DNA of 64,000 nt, taken from positions 822,302 to 886,301 of the forward strand of contig NZ_SUMB01000003.1 of the NCBI RefSeq assembly GCF_005048155.1, given 5' to 3'. This stretch comes from Streptomyces piniterrae. GTDB lineage: Bacteria > Actinomycetota > Actinomycetes > Streptomycetales > Streptomycetaceae. Position 1 is the first letter of the stretch; each line of letters opens with the position of its first letter. Both the position numbers and the translations under genes were made by a program. The notes below the pieces were generated by a model. The model did not search any database and was not told the DNA's origin. It was given only the letters and a program-made list of their open reading frames with translations. Shown here piece by piece: positions 24,298 through 34,364 of the stretch.

Positions 24298-25617
24298 ATG
24301 ATCCTCTTCCTGGCCGCCCGACCCGTCACCGCCCGCCCTGTCACCGCCCGCCCTGCCGCCGCCCCTCCCGTACGGCCGCGCCGGCGCGTCCGTCGTGGCC
24401 GTGGGCGGGTGCGTGCCCTCGCCGCCCCGTACCGTCGGATTTTCGCCGTGCCGGGGACCCGGGCGTTCACCGTCGCCAACCTGCTGGCCCGGCTTCCCAT
24501 GGGCATGCTCAGCGTCAGCGCGGTCCTGATGATCGCGGGGTCGCGTGGCTCGTATGCGCTGGCCGGTGCGGTCGTGGCGACCGGGCTGGCGGCGACGGCG
24601 CTGGTCGGACCGTGGACGGCCCGTCTGGTCGACCGCTATGGGCAGGCCCGTATCGCCGTCCCGGCCACCGCTCTCGCCGCCCTCGGCTCGCTCTCCCTCC
24701 TCCTCTGCGTGCGTTATGACGCGCCCGCCTGGACCCTGTTCGCCTCGTACGCCGCCACGGCCACCACGCCCAACACGGGCGGGATGTCCCGGGCGCGCTG
24801 GGCGCATCTGTTCCGTGACGATCCGGCCGCCCGGCACACCGCGAACTCCTTCGAGCAGGCGGCGGACGAGCTGTGCTTCATGCTCGGTCCGGTGCTGGCG
24901 ACGCTGCTGTGCACCGCCCTCTTCCCGGAGGCGGGTACGGCGGTGGCGGCGGCGCTGCTGCTGGCCGGGGTGCTGCTCTTCGCGGCGCAGCGCTCCACCG
25001 AGCCGCCCGTCGCGCCCAAGACGGCCGTCCGTCCTCGTTCGCCGCTCCGCCTCCCGGGGCTGCCGCCCCTCCTCGTCACCTTCCTCTCCACCGGCGCGAT
25101 CTTCGGTTCGCTCGAAGTCGTGACGATCGCGTTCGCGGACGATCATGGTGTACGGGGCGTGGCCGGCGGCATGCTCGCGCTCCAGGCGGCCGGTTCCTGC
25201 GCGGCGGGCCTGCTCTATGGTCTGCTGCGGCCTGCGGGCGCGGCGGGCAGGAGGTTCCTGGGCTGCCTGGCCGCCATGGCCGTCCTGATGCTGCTGCCCC
25301 TGGCGGCCGCCGCGACGGGGAGCCTGCCGACCCTGGCCGTCGCGCTGCTGCTGGCGGGGATGGTGACCGCCCCGACGATGGTCACCGGTATGGGCCTGGT
25401 CCAATCCCGTACTCCGGCGGCTCAGTTGAACGAGGGCATGACACTGGCCGTCACCGCTCTCCTGGCGGGCATCGCGGCGGGCTCGGCGGTGGGTGGCTGG
25501 GCGGTGGATCACCTGGCGGGGCCGGGCCCGGCGTATGTCGTGCCCGCCGTGGCGGCCGCTCTCGCCCTGGTCGTTTCGTTGCCGAGCAATGCCGGCCGTT
25601 TCGTTGCGGAGCGATAA
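24298..25617 (+). CDS. MFS transporter, probable drug or metabolite exporter
   Basis: 439-residue major facilitator with about 12 hydrophobic segments. Recognisable elements are RLPMGMLSVSAVLMI in the first helix, ALVGPWTARLVDRYGQARI containing the D-R-x-G-q motif of the loop between helices 2 and 3, and a conserved central segment HTANSFEQAADELCFMLGPVLA found in the actinobacterial MFS group adjacent to LysR genes. The Ala/Pro/Arg-rich first 45 residues are cytoplasmic. Substrate unknown. I use the ATG at 24298 after GAGGGC; a GTG nine codons upstream is possible. It is followed by a hairpin terminator shared with the convergent ssrA gene. Confidence 0.85.
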   Translation: MILFLAARPVTARPVTARPAAAPPVRPRRRVRRGRGRVRALAAPYRRIFAVPGTRAFTVANLLARLPMGMLSVSAVLMIAGSRGSYALAGAVVATGLAATALVGPWTARLVDRYGQARIAVPATALAALGSLSLLLCVRYDAPAWTLFASYAATATTPNTGGMSRARWAHLFRDDPAARHTANSFEQAADELCFMLGPVLATLLCTALFPEAGTAVAAALLLAGVLLFAAQRSTEPPVAPKTAVRPRSPLRLPGLPPLLVTFLSTGAIFGSLEVVTIAFADDHGVRGVAGGMLALQAAGSCAAGLLYGLLRPAGAAGRRFLGCLAAMAVLMLLPLAAAATGSLPTLAVALLLAGMVTAPTMVTGMGLVQSRTPAAQLNEGMTLAVTALLAGIAAGSAVGGWAVDHLAGPGPAYVVPAVAAALALVVSLPSNAGRFVAER

Positions 25618-25623
25618 ACGACT

Positions 25624-25658
25624 CAGGCCCCGGTGTCCTCTCGGACACACGGGGCCTG
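25624..25658. terminator. Bidirectional hairpin between the MFS gene and ssrA
   Basis: CAGGCCCC (25624-25631) and GTGTCC (25633-25638) pair with GGACAC (25643-25648) and GGGGCCTG (25651-25658) around a TCTC loop, giving a 14-bp stem with a small internal loop. It lies just after the MFS stop and 19 nt beyond the 3' end of tmRNA. Confidence 0.75.
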
Positions 25659-25676
25659 GGCCTCACATGGGAATTG

Positions 25677-26043
25677 TGGAGATGGCGGGAATCGAACCCG
25701 CGTCCAACGGTGCAGAATCAGGGCTTCTCCGAGTGCAGTTCGCTGCGATTTTCTCGGCCCCGGAGATCACGCGAACAAGTCTCCGACGGGCCCAGCCACT
25801 GTTTGATTTCCTTCTGGACCCCGTGACCGGGTCTAGAAGTTTAGTTCCCTAGCTGATGCCAGGATCCGGGTCGGGAACAGCCCCGGGCTGACACTTCGCA
25901 AGTCGCTACTTAGGCAGCGAGGGCGAAGGAATCGCGCTTGGTGTTGGCGATTATTGGTTGCGACATATGGTTAACGAGATCATTGCCGCTTCCTCGACTC
26001 GCTTCCCCTGCTTCGACATCCGCTGTCGAAACCGATCATCCCC
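25677..26043 (-). ncRNA. ssrA: Transfer-messenger RNA (tmRNA)
   Basis: 367-nt tmRNA, which rescues stalled ribosomes together with SmpB. The 5' end GGGGATGATCGGTTTCGAC and 3' end GGTTCGATTCCCGCCATCTCC form the tRNA-Ala-like acceptor stem (GGGGAUG/CAUCUCC) with a T-loop. The CCA is not encoded; the genomic sequence after the discriminator A reads CAA. The tag frame, 25948 down to 25910, encodes ANTKRDSFALAA followed by TAA, ending in the expected ALAA degradation signal. The S. coelicolor tag I remember (ANTKRDSSQQAFALAA) is four residues longer. smpB lies 121 bp upstream on the same strand. The 3' limit could be off by a few bases. Confidence 0.95.
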
Positions 26044-26164
26044 ATGTTTTTTTATCAAGCACCGATAAAGGTGCCACATGCACCCTCCTGGGGTGCGCTG
26101 CCATCGTACGTGAACAACGGACGACGTCGCCAGCATATTCCCCGGCGGCCCCGGCAGGGGACTC

Positions 26165-26665
26165 TCAGGCCCGCTGCCGCCGCCGTGCCGCCGAAATCGC
26201 CCGGTCCGTCTCACGACGGTCCTGCTGCTCACGCAGCGTCTGCCGCTTGTCGTACTCCTTCTTTCCCCTGGCCAGCGCGATCTCGACCTTGGCCCGGCCG
26301 TCCTTGAAGTAGAGGGCCAGCGGCACGATGGTGTGGCCGGACTCCTGGCTCTTGGACTCCAGCTTGTCGATCTCCGCGCGGTGCATCAGCAGCTTCCGCT
26401 TGCGGCGCGCGCTGTGGTTGGTCCAGGTTCCCTGTGCGTATTCCGGGATGTGCACGTTGTGCAGCCATGCCTCGCCGCGGTCGATCTGGATGAATCCGTC
26501 CACCAGCGACGCCCGCCCCTGCCGCAGCGACTTCACCTCGGTGCCGGTCAGCACCAGGCCACATTCATAGGTGTCCAGAATGTGGTAGTCGTGCCGCGCC
26601 TTCTTGTGCTGCGCGACGAGCTTGCGCCCGGGGTTCTTGTCCTTGTCCTTGGTCTGCTTGCTCAT
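26165..26665 (-). CDS. smpB: SsrA-binding protein SmpB
   Basis: 166-residue RNA-binding partner of tmRNA that delivers it to stalled ribosomes. The family blocks are all present: [73 protein letters not shown] and [29 protein letters not shown], followed by the basic C-terminal tail that enters the mRNA channel. The ATG at 26663-26665 follows the protease stop by 18 bp, so the two are probably co-transcribed, and ssrA is immediately downstream. Neighbouring ssrA and smpB is the common streptomycete arrangement. Confidence 0.97.
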   Translation of the reverse strand: MSKQTKDKDKNPGRKLVAQHKKARHDYHILDTYECGLVLTGTEVKSLRQGRASLVDGFIQIDRGEAWLHNVHIPEYAQGTWTNHSARRKRKLLMHRAEIDKLESKSQESGHTIVPLALYFKDGRAKVEIALARGKKEYDKRQTLREQQDRRETDRAISAARRRQRA

Positions 26666-26683
26666 AGTGCCGCCATTTTCGCA

Positions 26684-27898
26684 CTAAGCACCCGTGCCGA
26701 GGCCACTCAATACCGTGCGGGCCCGTTTCTCCGCCCCGCCGTCGACGATCAGGTCGGGGGTGATGCCATGGCCGTCGACGGCCCGGCCCGACGGTGTGCG
26801 GTAGTGGCCGACGGTCAGCTCGGCGACCGAGCCGTCGGGCAGCTCGGTGGGCATCTGCACCGAGCCCTTGCCGAAGGTCGGTGAGCCGACGACGATCGCC
26901 CGGCCGCGGTCCTGGAGGGCGCCGGCCAGCAGTTCGCCGGCGCTCATCGTGCCGCCGTCGACCAGCACCACCAGCGGGATCCGGGTGTCGCCGTGGCCCT
27001 CGGCGTACAGGGCGCGTTGGCTGCCGTCGACGTCGTAGGTGGCGACCAGGCCGCCGTCCAGGAAGGCGGAGGCGGTGGCGACGGCCTCGGTGACCAGGCC
27101 GCCGGTGTTGCCCCGCAGGTCGAGCAGGAGTCCGCCGTGCGGGGAGGCGTCGCGGACCGCCCGGCGGACCTCCGCTCCGGTGCCCTTGGCGAACGCGGTG
27201 ATCTTGATGCGGGTCAGTCCGTGGCGGCCGCCCACGCGGTCGACGGTGACGTTCTGGGTGCTGAGGCGGGTGCGGTGCAGGGTCGTGGTCCAGCGCCGGT
27301 CGCCGCGCTGGAGGTCCAGCTCGACGGGGGTGCCGGCGCCGGCGGCGGGGCCGCGCGCTCCCTGGGGGACGCCGCGCAGCCGGCCGACGATCTCGGTGAC
27401 CGGCCGGCCCTGGGAGGCCCGGCCGTCGATGGCGCGGAGCCGGTCGCCGACGGCGATCCCGGCGCGGGCGGCGGGGCTGCCGGGCTGGACGCGGGACACC
27501 GCGATCCGGCCACCGTCCGCCTGCCGTACCCAGAGGCCGACGCCGACGTACGCGCCGTCCAACTGCTGCTGGAAGTCCTCGAACTCGCCGGCCGTGTAGA
27601 CCGTTGACCAGCGGTCGCCGCTGCGGCTGACGACGTCGGCGGCGGCCTTCGACCCGGACTTGCCGTCCTCGATGGCCTGGGAGGCGGCCCGTTCGACGGC
27701 CTCGCGGTCCGCGGTACGGGCGGCGGGGGCGTGTCCGGCAGCTATCGGGCTGCCGGCGGGCCGCGACTCGGCGCCCTCGGCGCCGTCGCTCCAGATCCCG
27801 GTTGCCGCGCCGGTGGCGAGCATGCTCGCAAATACCAACGTCAGGGCCGCCCCGCGGCGAATGCGGCGAGGCCGGTCGTACGAACACGGGCCCGACAT
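26684..27898 (-). CDS. S41 C-terminal processing peptidase, secreted or membrane-anchored
   Basis: 404-residue Ctp-type serine protease. The N-terminus (RPRRIRRGAALTLVFASMLATGAAT) is a signal peptide or anchor. A PDZ domain follows (GVGLWVRQADGGRIAVSRVQPGSPAARAGIAVGDRLRAIDG), then the S41 catalytic domain with the serine in VDGGTMSAGELLAGAL and the general-base lysine in SPTFGKGSVQ. It would cleave extracytoplasmic proteins near their C-termini. An ATG at 27898 is used; a TTG seven codons upstream falls in the U-tract of the ftsX terminator and is less likely. It lies between ftsEX and smpB on the same strand, the conserved order in streptomycetes. Confidence 0.9.
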   Translation of the reverse strand: MSGPCSYDRPRRIRRGAALTLVFASMLATGAATGIWSDGAEGAESRPAGSPIAAGHAPAARTADREAVERAASQAIEDGKSGSKAAADVVSRSGDRWSTVYTAGEFEDFQQQLDGAYVGVGLWVRQADGGRIAVSRVQPGSPAARAGIAVGDRLRAIDGRASQGRPVTEIVGRLRGVPQGARGPAAGAGTPVELDLQRGDRRWTTTLHRTRLSTQNVTVDRVGGRHGLTRIKITAFAKGTGAEVRRAVRDASPHGGLLLDLRGNTGGLVTEAVATASAFLDGGLVATYDVDGSQRALYAEGHGDTRIPLVVLVDGGTMSAGELLAGALQDRGRAIVVGSPTFGKGSVQMPTELPDGSVAELTVGHYRTPSGRAVDGHGITPDLIVDGGAEKRARTVLSGLGTGA

Positions 27899-27920
27899 GC
27901 CGGTGAGTCTAGGCGACAAA

Positions 27921-27956
27921 AGGGCGCCGCACGGTGAGTTGACCGTACGGCGCCCT
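27921..27956 (-). terminator. Terminator after ftsX
   Basis: AGGGCGCCG-C-ACGGT (27921-27935) pairs with ACCGT-A-CGGCGCCCT (27942-27956), a 15-bp stem with one mismatch and a 6-nt loop. On the minus strand it is followed by TTTT. It separates the ftsEX transcript from the protease gene. Confidence 0.8.
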
Positions 27957-27965
27957 TGGCAAAGC

Positions 27966-28880
27966 TCACACCTTGAGGTACTTGCGCAGTGCGAAAAACG
28001 CGGCCAGAGCGGGCATCAGCAGCCCGATGAGCAGCACCAGGGGCAGTACCGCGGCCACCGAGTCCCAGCCGATGAAGTTGATGACCTGGATCTTCTCCGC
28101 CAGCCAGTTGTTGACCAGGATGTACTTGCCGCCGACGATCAGCACGCAGGCGAACGCGGCGCCGAGCAGGCCGGCGATGGCGGCCTCCAGGATGAACGGC
28201 ATCTGGATGTAGAAGCTGGACGCTCCCACCAGCCGCATGATCCCCGTCTCCCGCCTCCGGCTGAACGCCGACACCCGCACGGTGTTGACGATCAGCATCA
28301 GCGCAACGACCAGCATCAGCCCCATCACACACAGTGCGGCGATATTCATGCCGTTGAGCAGGTTGAACAGCGGCTCAACGGTGTCCCGTTGGTCCTGTAC
28401 CTCCTGCACACCGGGCCGCTCGGAGAACGCCGACTTGATGACCGAGTACTTCGTCGGGTCCTTCAGCTTGACGCGGAACGACTCCGGGAGCTGGTCGGGC
28501 GTCACCAGCCCGGCGACGGGCGTGTCGCCGAACTGCTCCTTGTAGTGCTTGTACGCCTGGTCGCTGGACTCGTACTGGACCGGCTTCTGCACGATCGGCA
28601 GCCGGTTCAGCTCGGCCTTGATGTCGTCCTTCTGCTGCTGGGTGGCGGCGCCCTTGGCGCAGTTGGTGCCGGCCGCGGCATCGTTCTTGTTGCAGAAGAA
28701 GATCGAGACGTTGACCTTGTCGTACCAGTAGCCCTTCATCGTGCTGACCTGGTCGCGCATCAGCAGCGACGCGCCGAACAGGCCGAGCGAGAGGGCGACG
28801 GAGACGATGACGGCGAAGGTCATCGTGAGGTTACGGCGGAGACCGACGCCGATCTCCGACAGGACGAACTGGGCGCGCAT
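27966..28880 (-). CDS. ftsX: Cell division ABC permease FtsX
   Basis: 304-residue membrane subunit of FtsEX, which couples cytoplasmic ATP hydrolysis to activation of peptidoglycan hydrolases outside. MRAQFVLSEIGVGLRRNLTMTFAVIVSVALSLGLFGASLL is the typical start with the first membrane helix. An extracellular domain (about 45-165) contains two Cys (FFCNKND, TNCAKG), a likely disulfide. Three C-terminal helices follow with RRRETGIMRLVGAS between the second and third, as in the family. The start lies 9 nt after the ftsE stop, so they form an operon. In actinobacteria partners are secreted NlpC/P60 or RipC-type hydrolases; none is in this window. Confidence 0.95.
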   Translation of the reverse strand: MRAQFVLSEIGVGLRRNLTMTFAVIVSVALSLGLFGASLLMRDQVSTMKGYWYDKVNVSIFFCNKNDAAAGTNCAKGAATQQQKDDIKAELNRLPIVQKPVQYESSDQAYKHYKEQFGDTPVAGLVTPDQLPESFRVKLKDPTKYSVIKSAFSERPGVQEVQDQRDTVEPLFNLLNGMNIAALCVMGLMLVVALMLIVNTVRVSAFSRRRETGIMRLVGASSFYIQMPFILEAAIAGLLGAAFACVLIVGGKYILVNNWLAEKIQVINFIGWDSVAAVLPLVLLIGLLMPALAAFFALRKYLKV

Positions 28881-28889
28881 GGCGTCCTT

Positions 28890-29579
28890 TCAGTGCTGGT
28901 AGCCGTACACGCCGCGCGACTGGTCGCGTACGAGCCGGCCCTTTTCGAGTTCCATGACCCGCTTGCGCATCTGGTCGACGATCTGCTGGTCGTGGGTGGC
29001 CATGACCACCGTCGTACCGGTCCTGTTGATCCGGTCCAGCAGCTTCATGATGCCGACGGAGGTCTGCGGGTCGAGGTTTCCGGTGGGCTCGTCCGCGATG
29101 AGCAGCATCGGGCGGTTCACGAAGGCCCGCGCGATGGCGACGCGCTGCTGTTCACCACCGGAGAGCTCACCGGGCATACGGTCCTCTTTGCCACCGAGGC
29201 CGACGAGTTCGAGGACCTCGGGAACCGTCTTGCGGATCTGTCCGCGCGGCTTGCCGATGACCTCGAGCGCGAAGGCGACGTTCTGCCCCACCGTCTTGTT
29301 GGGGAGCAGCCGGAAGTCCTGGAAGACCGTGCCGACCTGGCGCCGCATCTGCGGCACCTTCCAGTTGGACAGCTTCGCGAGGTCCTTCCCCAGTACGTGC
29401 ACATGGCCATGGCTGGCCCGCTCCTCGCGCAGGAGCAGCCGCAGGAAGGTGGACTTACCGGAGCCCGAGGAGCCCACCAGGAAGACGAACTCGCCGCGCT
29501 CGATCTCCAGGGAGACGTCCCTGAGCGCGGGGCGGTTCTGCTTCGGGTAGGTCTTGGAGACGTTGTCGAATCGGATCAC
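28890..29579 (-). CDS. ftsE: Cell division ATP-binding protein FtsE
   Basis: 229-residue ABC ATPase of the FtsEX complex. [36 protein letters not shown] is typical of FtsE. Walker A is [12 protein letters not shown], the Q-loop is [24 protein letters not shown], the signature motif [15 protein letters not shown], Walker [13 protein letters not shown] and the switch histidine is in [11 protein letters not shown]. It lies directly upstream of ftsX. In streptomycetes FtsEX functions mainly around sporulation septation and spore formation rather than vegetative growth, which is known for the family and not visible here. The 294-bp divergent gap upstream, to the zinc-ribbon gene, should hold the ftsE promoter but shows no clear hexamers. 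Confidence 0.96.
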   Translation of the reverse strand: MIRFDNVSKTYPKQNRPALRDVSLEIERGEFVFLVGSSGSGKSTFLRLLLREERASHGHVHVLGKDLAKLSNWKVPQMRRQVGTVFQDFRLLPNKTVGQNVAFALEVIGKPRGQIRKTVPEVLELVGLGGKEDRMPGELSGGEQQRVAIARAFVNRPMLLIADEPTGNLDPQTSVGIMKLLDRINRTGTTVVMATHDQQIVDQMRKRVMELEKGRLVRDQSRGVYGYQH

Positions 29580-29873
29580 TGATGCACCACGGTCGACCTG
29601 GATAGGGGCACGGTTGCCGGGTCACGGCTTCCCGTCGGTGAGCGTGACCCTACGCGAACCTCGCGTTCCGGTGCAGTCACCGTCATGGGTTGGTGCCGTT
29701 CTTCACGGCATCTACGGGACAAAAGGCGCACAATTTCGCGAGGATTCGGCCCGGATGCGGCCGGGATTCAGCGGGAATTCCACGGGGCGCGCCGTTCCGT
29801 CGGGGACCTGGCACAGTGGTAGGGGGAACCAATGCGCCTTCCGGTGCGTTGGCGCAGTGGAGAAGGAGGTCGC

Positions 29874-30077
29874 ATGACGTACGACCGATTGGTGTGCGCC
29901 AACTGCGCGGCCCCTGTGAGCGAGGGCCGCTGCCCTGTGTGCCGGGCGAGCAGGGAGCATCTTCGGCATCAGGCGGGCGGGATGTTCGCCCAGCTCAACC
30001 CCGCGATGCTGGTGGCACTGCTGGTCCTGCTGATCGCGGTCGGTGTGCTGCTCAGCCAGGCCGTCCAGGGCGGCTAG
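29874..30077 (+). CDS. Small zinc-ribbon membrane protein
   Basis: 67-residue protein with two CxxC pairs near the N-terminus (CANC at 8-11 and CPVC at 20-23), forming a probable zinc ribbon, followed by a single C-terminal transmembrane helix (MLVALLVLLIAVGVLLSQAV). The topology would put the zinc ribbon in the cytoplasm. The family is conserved in streptomycetes but I know no function. The ATG at 29874 has an excellent AAGGAGG seven nucleotides upstream, so the longer open frame to 29832 is not used. It is divergent from ftsE and followed by a strong hairpin. Confidence 0.85.
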   Translation: MTYDRLVCANCAAPVSEGRCPVCRASREHLRHQAGGMFAQLNPAMLVALLVLLIAVGVLLSQAVQGG

Positions 30078-30112
30078 GGATACCGGCAGGACGCCCGTGA
30101 AGCGGTGACTGA

Positions 30113-31339
<1,227 letters not shown>

Positions 31340-31359
31340 TGACCTAACCGCCACATCAA

Positions 31360-31392
31360 AAACAACTGCCCTCCGAGGAGTGGCAGTTGTTT
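31360..31392 (-). terminator. Terminator after prfB; rest of the 408-bp gap empty
   Basis: AAACAACTGCC (31360-31370) pairs with GGCAGTTGTTT (31382-31392), with an inner CTCC/GGAG helix, and on the minus strand it is followed by TTTTT. It lies 112 nt beyond the prfB stop. Elsewhere in 31096-31503, which includes the LAETG-gene promoter, I see no other feature. Confidence 0.85.
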
Positions 31393-31503
31393 CCTGGTGT
31401 TTGCGGGTGTTTCCGGGGGCTTTCCGGAGGCGTTCCGGGGTCAAAAAGGGGCGCCGGAAGGCCCGCAGAGGGCGCGTCAGAAGCCGCCCGCTTCCCCGCT
31501 TGG

Positions 31504-32610
31504 CTACTTCTCCTGCTGCTTGCGCCAGCGGATCCCGGCCTCCAGGAAGCCGTCGATGTCGCCGTCCAGCACGGCCGTCGGGTTGCCGACCTCGAACTCG
31601 GTCCGCAGGTCCTTGACCATCTGGTAAGGGTGCAGGACGTACGAACGCATCTGGTTGCCCCAGGAGTTGCCGCCGTCGCCCTTGAGCGCGTCCATCTTGG
31701 CCTGCTCCTCCTGGCGGCGGCGTTCGAGCAGCTTGGCCTGGAGGACGTTCATCGCGGACGCCTTGTTCTGGATCTGCGAGCGCTCGTTCTGACAGGAGAC
31801 GACGATGCCGGTGGGGATGTGCGTCAGCCGGACCGCCGAGTCCGTGGTGTTCACGCCCTGGCCACCGGGCCCGGACGACCGGTAGACGTCCACCCGCAGC
31901 TCGGACTCGTCGATCTCGATGTGGTCGGTCTTCTCGACCACGGGCAGCACCTCGACACCCGCGAACGAGGTCTGGCGGCGGCCCTGGTTGTCGAACGGCG
32001 AGATACGCACCAGACGGTGCGTGCCCTGCTCCACGGACAACGTGCCGTAGGCGTACGGCACCTGGACGGAGAAGGTGGTCGACTTGATGCCGGCCTCTTC
32101 CGCGTACGACGTCTCGTACAGCTCGGTCTTGTAGCCGTGGCGCTCGGCCCAGCGCAGATACATCCGCTGGAGCTTCTCGGCGAAGTCGGCGGCGTCCACC
32201 CCGCCGGCCTCGGCGCGGATGTTGACGACCGCCTCACGGGAGTCGTACTCGCCGGACAGCAGGGTGCGGACCTCCAGCTCGTCCACCGCCTTGCGGACGG
32301 ACTCCAGCTCGGCCTCGGCCTCCACGCGGGCGTCCTCGTCGTCCTCGGCCTCGGCGAGCTCGAAGAGCACCTCGAGGTCGTCGACCCGGCCGCGCAGCTC
32401 CTCGGCCCGGCGCAGCTGGCCCTGCAGGAACGACAGCTGGCTGGTGATCTTCTGCGCGCTCTCCGGGTCGTCCCACAGGGACGGCGCCGCGGCCTGCTCC
32501 TCGAGCACGGCGATATCGGCCCTCATCTTGTCGAGGTCCAGGACGGCCTCGATCGACCCCATGGTCGAGGAGAGGGACTTCAGCTCTTCGGAAACATCGA
32601 CGACTGCCAC
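31504..32610 (-). CDS. prfB: Peptide chain release factor 2
   Basis: 368-residue class I release factor that reads UAA and UGA stop codons. The catalytic GGQ motif is in [20 protein letters not shown]. The N-terminal helical region is [27 protein letters not shown], and the stop-codon recognition domain precedes the GGQ loop. The frame is intact from the ATG at 32610, so there is no programmed +1 frameshift of the E. coli prfB kind, as is usual for actinobacteria. It is followed by a strong intrinsic terminator. pkaB lies upstream on the same strand with a 210-bp gap, so prfB probably has its own promoter. Confidence 0.97.
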   Translation of the reverse strand: MAVVDVSEELKSLSSTMGSIEAVLDLDKMRADIAVLEEQAAAPSLWDDPESAQKITSQLSFLQGQLRRAEELRGRVDDLEVLFELAEAEDDEDARVEAEAELESVRKAVDELEVRTLLSGEYDSREAVVNIRAEAGGVDAADFAEKLQRMYLRWAERHGYKTELYETSYAEEAGIKSTTFSVQVPYAYGTLSVEQGTHRLVRISPFDNQGRRQTSFAGVEVLPVVEKTDHIEIDESELRVDVYRSSGPGGQGVNTTDSAVRLTHIPTGIVVSCQNERSQIQNKASAMNVLQAKLLERRRQEEQAKMDALKGDGGNSWGNQMRSYVLHPYQMVKDLRTEFEVGNPTAVLDGDIDGFLEAGIRWRKQQEK

Positions 32611-32820
32611 GCACCCAGCCTAACGGCTGCCGCAGACAACTGTGCTCGCCCCGTTTTCGACCGTCCCGCCGCGGGGGTTTCCCGCCGTCGCGCCTGCGGC
32701 GGGCGTGGGTGGTGGGGGCGACCGTTTCCCGTCCGGCTTCTTGTGATCCTGCTCACAAGGCGCGCCTGATCGCTTACGTGCCCCCCAACCGCAGCCCAAG
32801 CCCATCGGACGCGCGGATCG

Positions 32821-34092
32821 TCAGGGCCCGTCCGGCTCCGACTGGTGAACCCCCGGCTTCGCGTCGCCCCCGTCGTCGTCGCCGGAGGCCAGTACTCCGG
32901 CGACGCCCGCGGCCAACGCCACCGCGGCGGCCGCCGCGCCGAGCTTGATGCGGCGGCGGCGCACCGCCGCCGGCGACGCGTGGCGGGCCGAGCCCGCGCG
33001 GCGCTCGCCGGTGACCCGTGGGGCCCGCGCGGTGCCGTGCGCGCCGCCCGCGAGTTCGTCGGGACCCGGGACGCGCATGCTCGTGTGCGTCTCCCGGTTG
33101 GAGTCGGGCGCGGCGCCCTGGACGAGCGGCACCGCGCCGCGCGGCGGGGTGGCATCGCCCGGCGCCACCGGCGGGTAAAGCGTTTCCTCGCGGGCCCCGG
33201 GGGACGTCCCGTCGGGCTCGTCCTCCGGGTGGTCGCCGTCCGGCTCGTCGATGTCCAGGGGCGGGATGCCGGCCAGTCCGGGCAGCATCTCGCGCAGCCG
33301 CGCGGCCAGTTCGGGCGCGCGCAGCCGGGAGGCGGGGGCCTTGGCCAGGCACTGCAGGAGCAGCTGCCAGAGCTCGTCGGGGATGCCGGGCAGCGGCGCG
33401 ACGCTCTCGGTGACATGGCGGCGCAGCACCGCCCCCGGGTGGCCGCCGCCGAAGGGCGTGAAGCCGGCGAGGAGCTCGTACAGGACGGTGGCCAGCGCGT
33501 AGACGTCCACGGAGGCACGCGGCGGGAGGCCCTCGATGATCTCCGGGGCGAGGTAGTCGGGGGTGCCGATGACCTTGGTGGTGCGGGTCGTGCGGGGCGA
33601 GTCGACGAGGCGGGCGATGCCGAAGTCGGTGAGCAGCGCGGGGTGCGCGCCACCGGGGCCGAGGGCGCCCTGCATGTCGAGGAGGACGTTCTCCGGCTTG
33701 ACGTCGCGGTGCACGATCCTGGCCGCGTGCGCGGCGGCGAGCGCGTCGGCGACGTCGGCGGCGATGGCGACGGCCGCCTCCGGGGCCAGCCGGCGCTCGC
33801 GCTCCAGCCGGGTGCGCAGGTCGGTGCCCCGTACGAGGTCCATGACCAGGGCCAGGTCGTTGCCGTCGACGACGAGATCGCGGACGCCGACGACGTGCGG
33901 GTGGTCCAGGCTCAGCAGCGCCGCCCGCTCCTGTACGAAGCGGCCGACGAGCTCCTGGTCGGAGGCGAGATCCTCACGCAACAGCTTGATGGCCACGGCC
34001 CCTTCGGGACCCTCGCCCAGCCATACCGTGCCGGCACTGCCGCGTCCCAGGATCTGGTGGGCGGTGTACCGGCTGCCGATCTTCCGTGCCAA
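32821..34092 (-). CDS. pkaB: Ser/Thr protein kinase, PkaB-like
   Basis: 423-residue Hanks-type kinase with one C-terminal membrane helix. The Gly-rich loop is ILGRGSAGTVW, the ATP lysine is in AIKLLREDL, the catalytic loop is IVHRDVKPENVLLD, the metal site is LLTDFGIAR and the activation end is GTPDYLAPEI. The kinase domain occupies about residues 1-260. A Pro/Asp/Glu-rich region follows, then RRRRIKLGAAAAAVALAAGVAGVLAS and only about 20 outside residues, so there is no extracellular sensor. The TTG at 34092 (MARKIGSRYT) has GGAG five nucleotides upstream; the open frame to 34251 would add a basic unconserved leader. The name follows S. coelicolor, where pkaA and pkaB are adjacent. Confidence 0.88.
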   Translation of the reverse strand: MARKIGSRYTAHQILGRGSAGTVWLGEGPEGAVAIKLLREDLASDQELVGRFVQERAALLSLDHPHVVGVRDLVVDGNDLALVMDLVRGTDLRTRLERERRLAPEAAVAIAADVADALAAAHAARIVHRDVKPENVLLDMQGALGPGGAHPALLTDFGIARLVDSPRTTRTTKVIGTPDYLAPEIIEGLPPRASVDVYALATVLYELLAGFTPFGGGHPGAVLRRHVTESVAPLPGIPDELWQLLLQCLAKAPASRLRAPELAARLREMLPGLAGIPPLDIDEPDGDHPEDEPDGTSPGAREETLYPPVAPGDATPPRGAVPLVQGAAPDSNRETHTSMRVPGPDELAGGAHGTARAPRVTGERRAGSARHASPAAVRRRRIKLGAAAAAVALAAGVAGVLASGDDDGGDAKPGVHQSEPDGP

Positions 34093-34293
34093 GACTGCTC
34101 CGACGTGTCGGGCCCCCGAGCGTCCCGCGGGGGCTGAAGTTGGCGTCAAAGCTACGCGGGTGCCGGGGGGCTGCGTGCCCTGGTTGGCAGCAACCTTCAC
34201 TTCTGTGGGGGAAATCGCCCGCCGGAAGTCGACAAATCGATGACATCGCAATCGATGGAGATGACCTTGCGACGGAGGGAGTCGCGCGTCGCA

Positions 34294-34334
34294 GCCGTCG
34301 GCCCGGCCCCCAGGTCAGGGGCCGGGCCGACGGC
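34294..34334 (-). terminator. Terminator after pkaA
   Basis: A perfect 17-bp stem, GCCGTCGGCCCGGCCCC (34294-34310) and its complement (34318-34334), with a 7-nt loop, begins 30 nt beyond the pkaA stop. It separates pkaA from the pkaB transcript, so the two kinases are probably expressed from different promoters. Confidence 0.85.
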
Positions 34335-34364
34335 AAGAGGCAGGGCCTTTCGGTTGGGTCAGGC

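Noticed and set aside
25677..26043. A tRNA gene at the 25.68-kb T-loop-like sequence
   Set aside because: The acceptor and T arm belong to the tRNA-like domain of tmRNA; the partner 5' half is 360 nt away and no anticodon arm exists.
31504..32610. Programmed frameshift in prfB
   Set aside because: The reading frame is uninterrupted from start to stop; no in-frame UGA or slippery site is needed.
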